Shown: piece after piece, positions 1 through 5,550 of the stretch | Layout of the letters: each line of letters begins with the position of its first letter | Numbering within the stretch: position 1 is the first letter of the stretch | From: SIG480 sp045649265 | GTDB lineage: Bacteria; Bacillota; Clostridia; Oscillospirales; JAAYXM01 | Assembly (NCBI GenBank): GCA_045649265.1 | Contig: JAZRPO010000013.1 | Location: forward strand, 1 to 28,154 | Direction of reading: 5' to 3' | DNA: 28,154 nucleotides | The notes under the pieces: generated by a model | Databases searched by the model: none | Told to the model about the DNA's origin: nothing | The model's input: the letters and a program-made list of their open reading frames with translations, nothing else | Made by a program: the position numbers and the translations under genes

Positions 1-11
1 TTTTAAAAAGG

Positions 12-40
12 TTGATAGTTTGATTTTTCTGTGCTATAAT
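12..40 (+). promoter_or_regulatory. Sigma-A promoter of tRNA-Leu
   Basis: A TTGATA box at 12-17 and a perfect TATAAT at 35-40 are separated by 17 nt. The -10 box ends 14 nt before the first base of the mature tRNA-Leu, so the tRNA is probably transcribed as a short single-gene unit. Confidence 0.85.
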
Positions 41-54
41 ACTTCTCGTTAAAT

Positions 55-141
55 GCACCTGTGGCGGAATAGGCAGACGCGCCAGATTCAGGTTCTGGTG
101 TCAGCGATGACGTGCTGGTTCAAGTCCAGTCAGGTGCACCA
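55..141 (+). tRNA. tRNA-Leu (anticodon CAG)
   Basis: An 87-nt class II tRNA. The acceptor arms GCACCTG and CAGGTGC pair perfectly, the anticodon loop TTCAGGT presents CAG, there is a long variable arm as expected for leucine tRNA, and the T loop contains TTCAAGT. The CCA end is encoded (139-141). It is followed directly by an intrinsic terminator and reads CUG codons. Confidence 0.95.
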
Positions 142-144
142 TAG

Positions 145-180
145 AAAGACCTCATTTTTTCAAAAGTGAGGTCTTTTTTA
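145..180 (+). terminator. Rho-independent terminator of tRNA-Leu
   Basis: A 10-bp perfect stem (AAAGACCTCA at 145-154 with TGAGGTCTTT at 167-176) is followed by a T run. Confidence 0.9.
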
Positions 181-230
181 TAATTTCAACTGAAAAGACG
201 TAGAGCTAAAAGAAGAATTATTGTCATAAA

Positions 231-275
231 ACAAAATCTGGCTGTGGAAAGCCTGAACTTGCCACAGCCAGATTT
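231..275 (-). terminator. Rho-independent terminator of ruvX
   Basis: A 14-bp perfect inverted repeat (234-247 with 262-275) lies immediately after the ruvX stop codon. Read on the minus strand it is followed by TTTTGTTTTA. Confidence 0.85.
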
Positions 276-277
276 AA

Positions 278-703
278 CTATTTTCTGTTTTGGATTGCTT
301 TGAAATCGAGGTAATTCTGAAGAATAATAGATGCGGCAACGGAATCCACCTTTTCGCGACGGCGCTTTCCGTGATATCCGGTTTCGGAGAGAATTCTGTG
401 TGCATCAACTGTTGTACATCGCTCGTCCCACAGGATGACGGGCAGATTTGTTTTTTCTCGGAGAAATTCAGCAAGCTCCTCGCTTTTTTTTGCACGGTCA
501 CCAATGTCGGCGTTCATATGCTTCGGATACCCTAAAACTATTTCAGAAGTATTGTGCGAGAGTATGCTCTCGCAAAGCTCTTCCAGGGCCTTTTTCGTAT
601 TGGTAACAAAGATTGTAAAGCTTTCTCCTGCAAGGGTTCCACTTATGTCAGAGTAGGAAACTCCTATTCTTTTTTCACCGTAATCAATCCCTACTATTCG
701 CAT
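278..703 (-). CDS. ruvX: Putative pre-16S rRNA nuclease / Holliday junction resolvase-like RuvX (YqgF)
   Basis: A 141-residue RNase H-fold protein. It opens with MRIVGIDYG and KRIGVS, the first acidic active-site strand of the family. Downstream are LGYPKHMN, the DERCTT motif and the C-terminal KVDSVAASIILQNYL stretch. In E. coli, YqgF processes the 5' end of 16S rRNA; a resolvase role has also been proposed. An in-frame start lies 18 nt upstream (721), but AGGAGG at 711-716 sits between the two, 7 nt ahead of the ATG at 703, so 703 is preferred. In many Firmicutes this gene follows ireB directly. Here it stands alone, with its own promoter and terminator, while ireB is about 27 kb away in the same window. 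Confidence 0.92.
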   Translation of the reverse strand: MRIVGIDYGEKRIGVSYSDISGTLAGESFTIFVTNTKKALEELCESILSHNTSEIVLGYPKHMNADIGDRAKKSEELAEFLREKTNLPVILWDERCTTVDAHRILSETGYHGKRRREKVDSVAASIILQNYLDFKAIQNRK

Positions 704-732
704 TGACAAAACCTCCTGCATTGGTTATTATA

Positions 733-762
733 ATAATACCATATATTGGGGAAGAAAAACAA
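733..762 (-). promoter_or_regulatory. Possible sigma-A promoter of ruvX
   Basis: On the minus strand TTGTTT (757-762) is followed after 18 nt by TATTAT (733-738), about 30 nt before the ruvX start. The region is AT-rich, so chance matches are likely and the call is tentative. Confidence 0.4.
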
Positions 763-784
763 TATTAAGAAAAAATAAAAATTT

Positions 785-811
785 TAAAACTTTTTTGAAG
801 TATATTTCATC
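785..811 (+). promoter_or_regulatory. Possible ECF-type autoregulated promoter
   Basis: TAAAAC at 785-790 and CATC at 808-811 are separated by 17 nt. This resembles the TGAAAC - 16/17 nt - CGTC promoters read by Bacillus ECF sigma factors such as SigV, SigW and SigX. It lies 27 nt upstream of an ECF sigma gene, where autoregulatory promoters are usual. No convincing sigma-A promoter is seen in this gap. Confidence 0.5.
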
Positions 812-838
812 TAAAAGACAGATGCAGAGGACGTTGTT

Positions 839-1330
839 ATGGAAAGAGGAGAAAACTACAATAAGGTTGTCTTATACATAACCGAAAATCAGGAGAAGTT
901 TTACCGCCTTGCTTTCAGCTATACAAAGGAGAGGGAGGCAGCTCTTGATATTGTGCAGAACGCCATTTGCAAAGCACTTGAAAAACATTCAGACATAAGA
1001 AATATTTCAAGCATAAATTCATGGTTTTACCGCGTTCTTTTAAACGAGGTTTATGCCTATCTCAAAAAGCATAAGCGGGAGATTGCTGTTGCTGATGAAG
1101 AAATGCCTGTCCGGATATACCGTGAAGAGGCGTATGACCGTGATGACGGGATATACGACTCAATAAATCATTTGCCGCCACAACTGAAAACGATAGTTGT
1201 TCTCCGGTTTTTTGAAGATATGTCGCTTGAAGAAATTTCAAAAATTACTTCTACAAATATCAATACCGTAAAAACGCGTCTATACAGCGCGCTGAAAAAG
1301 TTAAAAATTTTTTATGAGGAGGCGGAATAA
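839..1330 (+). CDS. RNA polymerase sigma factor, ECF subfamily
   Basis: 163 residues, the usual ECF length. Region 2 is near residues 15-80 (FYRLAFSYTKEREAALDIVQNAICKAL, then INSWFYRVLLNEVYAYLKK). Region 4 is near 105-160, with LPPQLKTIVVLRFFEDMSLEEI and the recognition helix area NINTVKTRLYSALKKLK. It would direct polymerase to stress- or envelope-type promoters. AGAGG at 826-830 lies 8 nt before the ATG. The stop codon directly abuts the start of the next gene, a membrane protein that is probably its anti-sigma factor. The region 4 wording resembles the SigV-like ECF30 group, but the group assignment is an inference. Confidence 0.92.
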   Translation: MERGENYNKVVLYITENQEKFYRLAFSYTKEREAALDIVQNAICKALEKHSDIRNISSINSWFYRVLLNEVYAYLKKHKREIAVADEEMPVRIYREEAYDRDDGIYDSINHLPPQLKTIVVLRFFEDMSLEEISKITSTNINTVKTRLYSALKKLKIFYEEAE

Positions 1331-1942
1331 ATGGATAAGCTGTATAAAGCAAAGCAAGTTTATAATTCTATAGAAATTCCGCCCGAATTAAATAAAATTG
1401 TCGAATCTGCCATAGAAGAAAGCCGTAAGCCTGTTGCAAAAAAAGTCCCATATATCAAAATCCTTGCGCCGGTTGCAGCGTGTGCTGCAATCTGCATTGC
1501 GCTTGGTGCAGGAGGATTATTGTCGGATGTTGAAAATGAAGCTCTGACAATTGATGGCGCTTCTGTTGGAGAAAGTGAAATCAGTATTGCAAGAGCGATG
1601 CCAGAGGCGTATGCCAAGAGTAGCTTCAATGGGGAGACTTCGTTTGCGTCTGATACACCGTACAGCACCATGGTTTCAGAGCGTGTGGAATCGGAGAGGC
1701 AAAAGGGAAGAAAGCTTGAGCTTATATATATGGATGAAACCTTTGCTGTATTCAAATCGGTTTCAGATGATACAGATGAGGTTGTGTATTGCAATTTCAG
1801 ACAGAGTGACGGTGAGGATGTAACTCTTTCTGAACTCGGTATAACCCAATTTGGTGAAAATGTAGTATTCTATATCAACTCAAAGGATTCGGTAACCGTA
1901 ATCGAAAACGGGAGCGAAAAGCAATATGCTATGCAGAGGTGA
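1331..1942 (+). CDS. Probable membrane anti-sigma factor (RsiV-like architecture)
   Basis: 203 residues: a short charged N-terminal segment (1-40, with IPPELNKIVESAIEES, as in clostridial anti-sigma proteins), one transmembrane helix at about 42-64 (YIKILAPVAACAAICIALG), and an extracytoplasmic domain of about 140 residues. Its ATG immediately follows the TAA of the ECF sigma gene with no spacer, and the ribosome site GAGGAGG lies inside the end of the sigma gene, so the two are translationally coupled. The expected role is to hold the sigma factor at the membrane until an envelope signal arrives. The outer domain is shorter than in B. subtilis RsiV and I do not recognise it, so the signal is unknown. 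Confidence 0.75.
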   Translation: MDKLYKAKQVYNSIEIPPELNKIVESAIEESRKPVAKKVPYIKILAPVAACAAICIALGAGGLLSDVENEALTIDGASVGESEISIARAMPEAYAKSSFNGETSFASDTPYSTMVSERVESERQKGRKLELIYMDETFAVFKSVSDDTDEVVYCNFRQSDGEDVTLSELGITQFGENVVFYINSKDSVTVIENGSEKQYAMQR

Positions 1943-1946
1943 GGAA

Positions 1947-2549
1947 ATGAAAACTAATTTTCAGCTTCTGTGTGATGAAAAAATAGATGAAATGACAGCC
2001 GGCGGAAAAGTACCCAGGCTTCTCTTGCAAAGCTGTTGCGGACCGTGCAGCACGTATGTTCTTGAATATCTGACGAAGTTTTTTGATATAACGCTGCTTT
2101 TTTATAATCCCAACATTTTTCCGGAGGAGGAGTTTGAAAAAAGGCTTTCAGCACAGTGTGAGGTAATCAAAAAACTCAAAATATCACGACCTGTTGAAAT
2201 TATCTGTAATGGGTATGAGCACTCGGAGTTCGAAGAAAAGGTAAAAGGCCTTGAAGAAGAGCGGGAGGGTGGTGCAAGGTGCAAAGTCTGCTTCAGCCTA
2301 AGGCTTTCGGAAACTGCAAGGCTTGCAAAAGAGATGGGTTTCGACTGCTTTGCCACAACTCTCTCTGTAAGCCCTCACAAGAATGCAGGGCTGATAAATG
2401 CAATAGGGGAAGAGCTTTCGGCATCAAGTGGTGTCCCGTTTCTTATTGCCGATTTTAAAAAGCGTGAGGGATATAAACGCTCGGTTGAACTCTCGCGCGA
2501 GCTTGGGATTTACAGACAACAATACTGCGGTTGTGAATTTTCAAAATAA
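1947..2549 (+). CDS. queH: Epoxyqueuosine reductase QueH
   Basis: 200 residues of the QueH (DUF208) family, which reduces epoxyqueuosine to queuosine in tRNA and replaces the cobalamin-dependent QueG. The cysteine sets expected to bind the iron-sulfur cluster and metal are present: LQSCCGPC (C30, C31, C34), ARCKVC in the middle, and YCGCEF at the C terminus. PNIFPEEEFEKR and the LSVSPHKN segment also fit the family. The ATG at 1947 is chosen over 1926 because AGAGG/GTGAGG (1935-1944) lies just before it. That ribosome site contains the anti-sigma stop codon, so queH is the third, tightly coupled gene of the sigma operon. Confidence 0.92.
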   Translation: MKTNFQLLCDEKIDEMTAGGKVPRLLLQSCCGPCSTYVLEYLTKFFDITLLFYNPNIFPEEEFEKRLSAQCEVIKKLKISRPVEIICNGYEHSEFEEKVKGLEEEREGGARCKVCFSLRLSETARLAKEMGFDCFATTLSVSPHKNAGLINAIGEELSASSGVPFLIADFKKREGYKRSVELSRELGIYRQQYCGCEFSK

Positions 2550-2580
2550 GAAGAGCATACGAGGTATGCTCTTCTTATTT
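2544..2580. terminator. Bidirectional terminator between queH and sigK
   Basis: A 17-bp perfect stem (2544-2560 with 2564-2580) and a 3-nt loop. A-rich and T-rich ends make it work on both strands. The stop codons of both convergent genes, queH (2547-2549) and sigK (2575-2577), lie inside the stem. Confidence 0.85.
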
Positions 2581-3261
2581 TGAAAACGCTTCATAAAGCT
2601 TTTCAAGTGCTCTTTTTTCAATTCTGCTGACATAAGAGCGTGAGATATTGCATTTTTTTGCAATCTCGTGTTGCGTTTTCGGTGTAACATCATATAACCC
2701 GTAGCGCTGAATAATTATCTCACGTTCGCGCGGTTCAAGACACGTATTCACAAGATTATATAAAGCTTCTTCGGTATCGGTATTCTCCACTCGGTCAAGC
2801 CTTATATCCTCGCTGCTTATAACATCTATAAGTGAGAGGGAGTTTCCGTCAGAATCTGTGTCAAGAGAGTCGGAAAGAGAAACCTCAACACTAAGCTTCT
2901 TCGTTGCCCGAAAATGCATCAGTATCTCATTTTCTATGCATCTTGCGGCGTATGTGGCAAGCCGAGTGCCTTTACAAGGTTTATAAGTGTTTACGGCTTT
3001 AATAAGCCCGATTGTGCCTATTGAAATGAGGTCTTCATGTTCTTGCGGTGAGGTGTAATATTTTTTTATTACGTGAGCAACAAGCCGGAGATTTCTTTCT
3101 ATGAGAATATTTCGCGCGGATTCATCGCCGTTTGCGAGCTTTTCAAAGTACTCGCTCTCTTCCTTTGGCGAGAGAGGGTTTGGAAATGAACTTGAGGAAA
3201 GGCTGAGAATAAGAAAAATGCAGTTTGCAAAGATAAAAGCAAGAGACGAAGCAAGAAACAT
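2575..3261 (-). CDS. sigK: Sporulation sigma factor SigK (mother cell, late)
   Basis: 228 residues, full length and uninterrupted. Hallmarks of SigK/SigE-type factors are GDESARNILIERNLRLVAHVIKK, EDLISIGTIGLIKAV, RLATYAARCIENEILMHFR and the C-terminal helix-turn-helix ending ISRSYVSRIEKRALEKL. Residues 1-25 form a strongly hydrophobic segment followed by FPNPLS, matching the pro-sequence of B. subtilis SigK that SpoIVFB removes. The start is preceded by AGGCGGTGA at good spacing. There is no skin-type prophage insertion in the gene. This is the clearest evidence that the organism, or its recent ancestor, forms spores. Confidence 0.93.
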   Translation of the reverse strand: MFLASSLAFIFANCIFLILSLSSSSFPNPLSPKEESEYFEKLANGDESARNILIERNLRLVAHVIKKYYTSPQEHEDLISIGTIGLIKAVNTYKPCKGTRLATYAARCIENEILMHFRATKKLSVEVSLSDSLDTDSDGNSLSLIDVISSEDIRLDRVENTDTEEALYNLVNTCLEPREREIIIQRYGLYDVTPKTQHEIAKKCNISRSYVSRIEKRALEKLYEAFSK

Positions 3262-3310
3262 AATATCACCGCCTGTTTTGATACACTCATTTTACTCAGG
3301 CGGGCATAAA

Positions 3311-3345
3311 AATTTGCAAGTCCCATTGTTTAATAGGACTTGCAA
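3311..3345 (-). terminator. Rho-independent terminator of ispD-ispF
   Basis: A 10-bp stem (3314-3323 with 3336-3345) lies 4 nt past the ispF stop. On the minus strand it is followed by AAATTTTTATG. Confidence 0.75.
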
Positions 3346-3349
3346 TCAT

Positions 3350-3817
3350 TTAATCAATCAGAACAACGGCGTGGGTGGAAATACCTTCTCCGTTTCCGGT
3401 GAATCCGAGCCCTTCTTCAGTCGTCGCTTTGACGCTGACTTGCTCAATGGAGAGGTCAAGAGCGGATGCGATATTCTTCCGCATTTCTTCAATATACGGG
3501 GCAAGCTTTGGCTTTTGTGCAATAACTGTTGCATCAATGTTTGAAATTGAATAGCCGTTGCTCTTTATAAACTCTCCAACCTTTTTGAGAAGAACAAGGC
3601 TGTCAGCATCGAGAAAAGCAGGATCATCAGGAGGGAAGTGTTTGCCTATATCACCGAGTGCCGCAGCGCCGAGGAGAGCATCGGAAATTGCGTGCAAAAG
3701 AACATCAGCATCGCTGTGCCCTAAGAGCCCCTTTTCGTAAGGAATAGCAACTCCGCCGAGAATTAACCGCCGCTCGAAAACAAGCTTGTGAACATCATAT
3801 CCGTGTCCTATCCGCAT
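3350..3817 (-). CDS. ispF: 2-C-methyl-D-erythritol 2,4-cyclodiphosphate synthase IspF
   Basis: 155 residues, the normal length. The enzyme converts CDP-methylerythritol 2-phosphate to the cyclodiphosphate, step five of the MEP isoprenoid pathway. The zinc ligands D8, H10 (GYDVH) and H42 (ADVLLHAI) are present, as are GDIGKHFPPDD, DATVIAQKPKL and the C-terminal KATTEEGLGFTG motif. The start is preceded by AGGAGA, which lies in the last codons of ispD; the two genes are separated by only 4 nt and are certainly cotranscribed. Confidence 0.96.
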   Translation of the reverse strand: MRIGHGYDVHKLVFERRLILGGVAIPYEKGLLGHSDADVLLHAISDALLGAAALGDIGKHFPPDDPAFLDADSLVLLKKVGEFIKSNGYSISNIDATVIAQKPKLAPYIEEMRKNIASALDLSIEQVSVKATTEEGLGFTGNGEGISTHAVVLID

Positions 3818-3821
3818 AATA

Positions 3822-4535
3822 TCATCTCCTGTTCAAATTGTTGTAGATAGCTTCTGCGAAAATTAAGTCCTCAGGGGTAGTTATTTTTATGTTGAAGTAA
3901 TCACCGGGAGTGAGAACAACGCGCATTCCCATTGCCTCAACGGCAGAGCAGTCATCCGTAATAGCTGTTTTTTCGCGCTCTGCAAGGCTCAGCGCTGCAC
4001 AAATAAGTTGCGAATCAAAAATCTGCGGAGTCTGAATTGCTGAAAGAGTATCCCTCGCAACGGTGCGCGTAACTATTCCGCCCTGAGCTTCTTTTATGGT
4101 GTCCTTAACCGGAACTGCCGGAGCCGATGCATTGTATTTTGAAGCTGCGATATAGGTCTTTTCAAGAATTTCTGCGGAAACAAACGGGCGTGCCGCGTCA
4201 TGTATAGCGACAAGGTCAAATTTTCCGCCCGCATGCAAAACACCGTTCAAAACTGATTTTGTTCTTGTTTCGCCTCCGGAGATAACTGCTGAAACCTTAG
4301 TTATATCATTTTCTTTGCACAGTTTACTGATTTCGGCAATCATATCCGGGCGTGTCGGGATGATAATTTCGTCAATAACAGGGGAAGCTTGCAATGCTCT
4401 GAGTGTGATAACGATAACCGGAATTCCGCAGATTTCGCAAAAAAGCTTGCTCTTATCCTGTTTCATCCTTGTTGAAGAGCCGGCGGCGGGGAGAATTGCA
4501 ACGCATGTTTTTCTGGATTTTTTCTCAAAAGGCAT
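3822..4535 (-). CDS. ispD: 2-C-methyl-D-erythritol 4-phosphate cytidylyltransferase IspD
   Basis: 237 residues, with the nucleotidyltransferase signature ILPAAGSSTRM-K near residue 14, IHDAARPFV in the centre, PVKDTIKEA and the C-terminal INIKITTPEDL-like segment (FNIKITTPEDLIFAE). It couples MEP to CTP in the third step of the MEP pathway. GAGGTG lies 5 nt before the ATG. It is separate from ispF, not fused as in some proteobacteria. A putative promoter at 4595-4623 overlaps the upstream carD terminator. Confidence 0.95.
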   Translation of the reverse strand: MPFEKKSRKTCVAILPAAGSSTRMKQDKSKLFCEICGIPVIVITLRALQASPVIDEIIIPTRPDMIAEISKLCKENDITKVSAVISGGETRTKSVLNGVLHAGGKFDLVAIHDAARPFVSAEILEKTYIAASKYNASAPAVPVKDTIKEAQGGIVTRTVARDTLSAIQTPQIFDSQLICAALSLAEREKTAITDDCSAVEAMGMRVVLTPGDYFNIKITTPEDLIFAEAIYNNLNRR

Positions 4536-4563
4536 GGTGACACCTCGCGGAAATTAATGTAAA

Positions 4564-4592
4564 AGCTGTTTGAATTTCGGATTCAAACAGCT
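4564..4592 (-). terminator. Probable terminator of the carD-like gene
   Basis: A perfect 12-bp stem (4564-4575 with 4581-4592) with a 5-nt loop. On the minus strand it is followed by TTTTACATT, a short U tract, so some read-through into ispD is possible. Confidence 0.6.
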
Positions 4593-4594
4593 AT

Positions 4595-4623
4595 ATTGTA
4601 ACACAAAGGAAAGTGTAAAGCAA
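4595..4623 (-). promoter_or_regulatory. Possible sigma-A promoter of ispD-ispF
   Basis: On the minus strand TTGCTT (4618-4623) and TACAAT (4595-4600) are 17 nt apart. Transcription would start near 4588, inside the right arm of the carD terminator hairpin, so the ispD message would not carry the whole hairpin. Confidence 0.45.
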
Positions 4624-4624
4624 T

Positions 4625-5119
4625 TTATTCGTTTTTAAATGAAGCGGCCAGGAGCTCGGCAACCTGCGTTTCAAGACTTTCATAGGAAATACCTTTTGCG
4701 AGAACGAGCTCGGAAAAGAGAATCTGGCGGGCAGAGTGAAGCATTTTGCGCTCGCCTGTTGAAAGGCCCAGCTTGCGTTCCCGAAAGGAGAGGGACTTAA
4801 TAACCGAGAGAACCTCGCTGAGATCTCCGGACTTTATTCTTGCGGCATTTTCACGATATCGCTTGTTCCAGTTTGAAGTATCCTCAATTTCCAATTTTGG
4901 GATAAGGGAAAGAAGCTCATCAGCCTCAGTAGCACTGATAACATTGCGAATTCCGATTTCTTCGCTTGTAGAAACCGGTACCATAATCGTCATATTATTT
5001 GTAGAGAGCTTGAGAATATAGTATTCAAGCTCTTTGCCGCCAATATTTCGCGTGGTGATATTGTCAACTGTTCCGGCACCGTGCATAGGGTGAACAATTG
5101 TGTCTCCAATGCTGTACAA
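4625..5119 (-). CDS. CarD/CdnL-type transcriptional regulator, TTG start
   Basis: 164 residues when started at TTG (5117-5119), giving the typical opening (M)YSIGDTIVHPMHGAGTV of the CarD/CdnL RNA-polymerase-interaction domain (about residues 1-65, related to the RID of Mfd). An alpha-helical C-terminal part (about 80-164) includes NWNKRYRENAARIKSGDL, LSFRERKLGLSTGERKML and a final LL-rich helix. Such proteins bind the polymerase beta subunit and stabilise open complexes. The open frame runs 46 codons further upstream, but that extension contains a perfect sigma-A promoter and a GAGGGAGGG ribosome site 6 nt before the TTG, so the long form cannot be translated from this promoter. Confidence 0.88.
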   Translation of the reverse strand: MYSIGDTIVHPMHGAGTVDNITTRNIGGKELEYYILKLSTNNMTIMVPVSTSEEIGIRNVISATEADELLSLIPKLEIEDTSNWNKRYRENAARIKSGDLSEVLSVIKSLSFRERKLGLSTGERKMLHSARQILFSELVLAKGISYESLETQVAELLAASFKNE

Positions 5120-5125
5120 TGGATT

Positions 5126-5134
5126 CCCTCCCTC
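5126..5134 (-). promoter_or_regulatory. Ribosome binding site that fixes the carD TTG start
   Basis: The minus strand reads GAGGGAGGG, 6 nt upstream of the TTG at 5117-5119. No ATG or GTG start with a comparable site exists between the promoter and the conserved domain. Confidence 0.85.
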
Positions 5135-5150
5135 GCTCACATCTGTCTGT

Positions 5151-5179
5151 ATTATACACTTTTTTGAAAAATTTTTCAA
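5151..5179 (-). promoter_or_regulatory. Sigma-A promoter of the carD-like gene
   Basis: On the minus strand TTGAAA (5174-5179) and TATAAT (5151-5156) are 17 nt apart. The predicted start near 5144 gives a leader of about 25 nt. It is divergent from the valS promoter. Confidence 0.85.
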
Positions 5180-5190
5180 CAAAAAAACTG

Positions 5191-5210
5191 AAAATTTTTT
5201 CAAAATTTTG
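5191..5210. repeat. AT-rich 20-mer shared with the tRNA-cluster promoter (copy 1)
   Basis: A 20-nt AT tract containing the palindrome CAAAATTTTG is identical to 27747-27766. It lies 11 bp upstream of the carD -35 box and 40 bp upstream of the valS -35 box, positions where UP elements act. In such AT-rich DNA the identity may be partly chance. Confidence 0.4.
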
Positions 5211-5250
5211 GTTTGTAAACATATGCAAAATAACAAAAAAGCTTTTTCAC

Positions 5251-5279
5251 TTGACAATTTACTTCCGTTAATGTATAAT
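5251..5279 (+). promoter_or_regulatory. Consensus sigma-A promoter of the valS T-box transcript
   Basis: A perfect TTGACA (5251-5256) and a perfect TATAAT (5274-5279) with the optimal 17-nt spacer. The transcript would begin near 5286. Confidence 0.93.
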
Positions 5280-5285
5280 TTTTTG

Positions 5286-5533
5286 GAAAAGCAATGATGG
5301 GGATAAAACCGTATCAGAAAACCTCAAAGAGAGCTGTGCGTTGCTGGGAGCATGGCAGGTGGGATTCGGCGTGTCACCCCGTAGCTGTGAGGCTGAAAAG
5401 TTCTGAGTAAGCTTCATCGGTCCACAACGCCGTTATACGTTGTTTGAGGGTGCTTTATAGGCACCAAAATTGGGTGGTACCGCGGAGTTTGCAGCTTCGC
5501 CCCATGTCTTTTGGCATGGGGCTTTTTATTTTT
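5286..5533 (+). promoter_or_regulatory. T-box leader, probably valine-specific
   Basis: The leader has the conserved T-box sequence TGGGTGGTACCGCGG (5471-5485), followed by a terminator hairpin (GCCCCATG 5499-5506 with CATGGGGC 5515-5522) and a T-rich tail to 5533. Stem I begins with the AAAGAGAG element near 5326-5333 and TTGCTGGGAGC at 5341-5351. GGTGC (5449-5453) and GCACC (5461-5465) fit stem III. By analogy with other leaders the specifier is GTC at 5373-5375, followed by A, a valine codon that matches the downstream valS. Uncharged tRNA-Val should stabilise the antiterminator and allow valS transcription. Confidence 0.93.
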
Positions 5534-5550
5534 AAGGAGGTTTGAGTTTA

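Noticed and set aside
1926..1946. An upstream ATG for queH at 1926
   Set aside because: The ATG at 1947 has the ribosome site and begins the conserved protein; 1926 would place the start inside the anti-sigma gene without a site.
3262..3310. A SigE-type promoter for sigK
   Set aside because: Expected from other spore formers, but no pair of boxes close enough to the SigE consensus could be picked with confidence.
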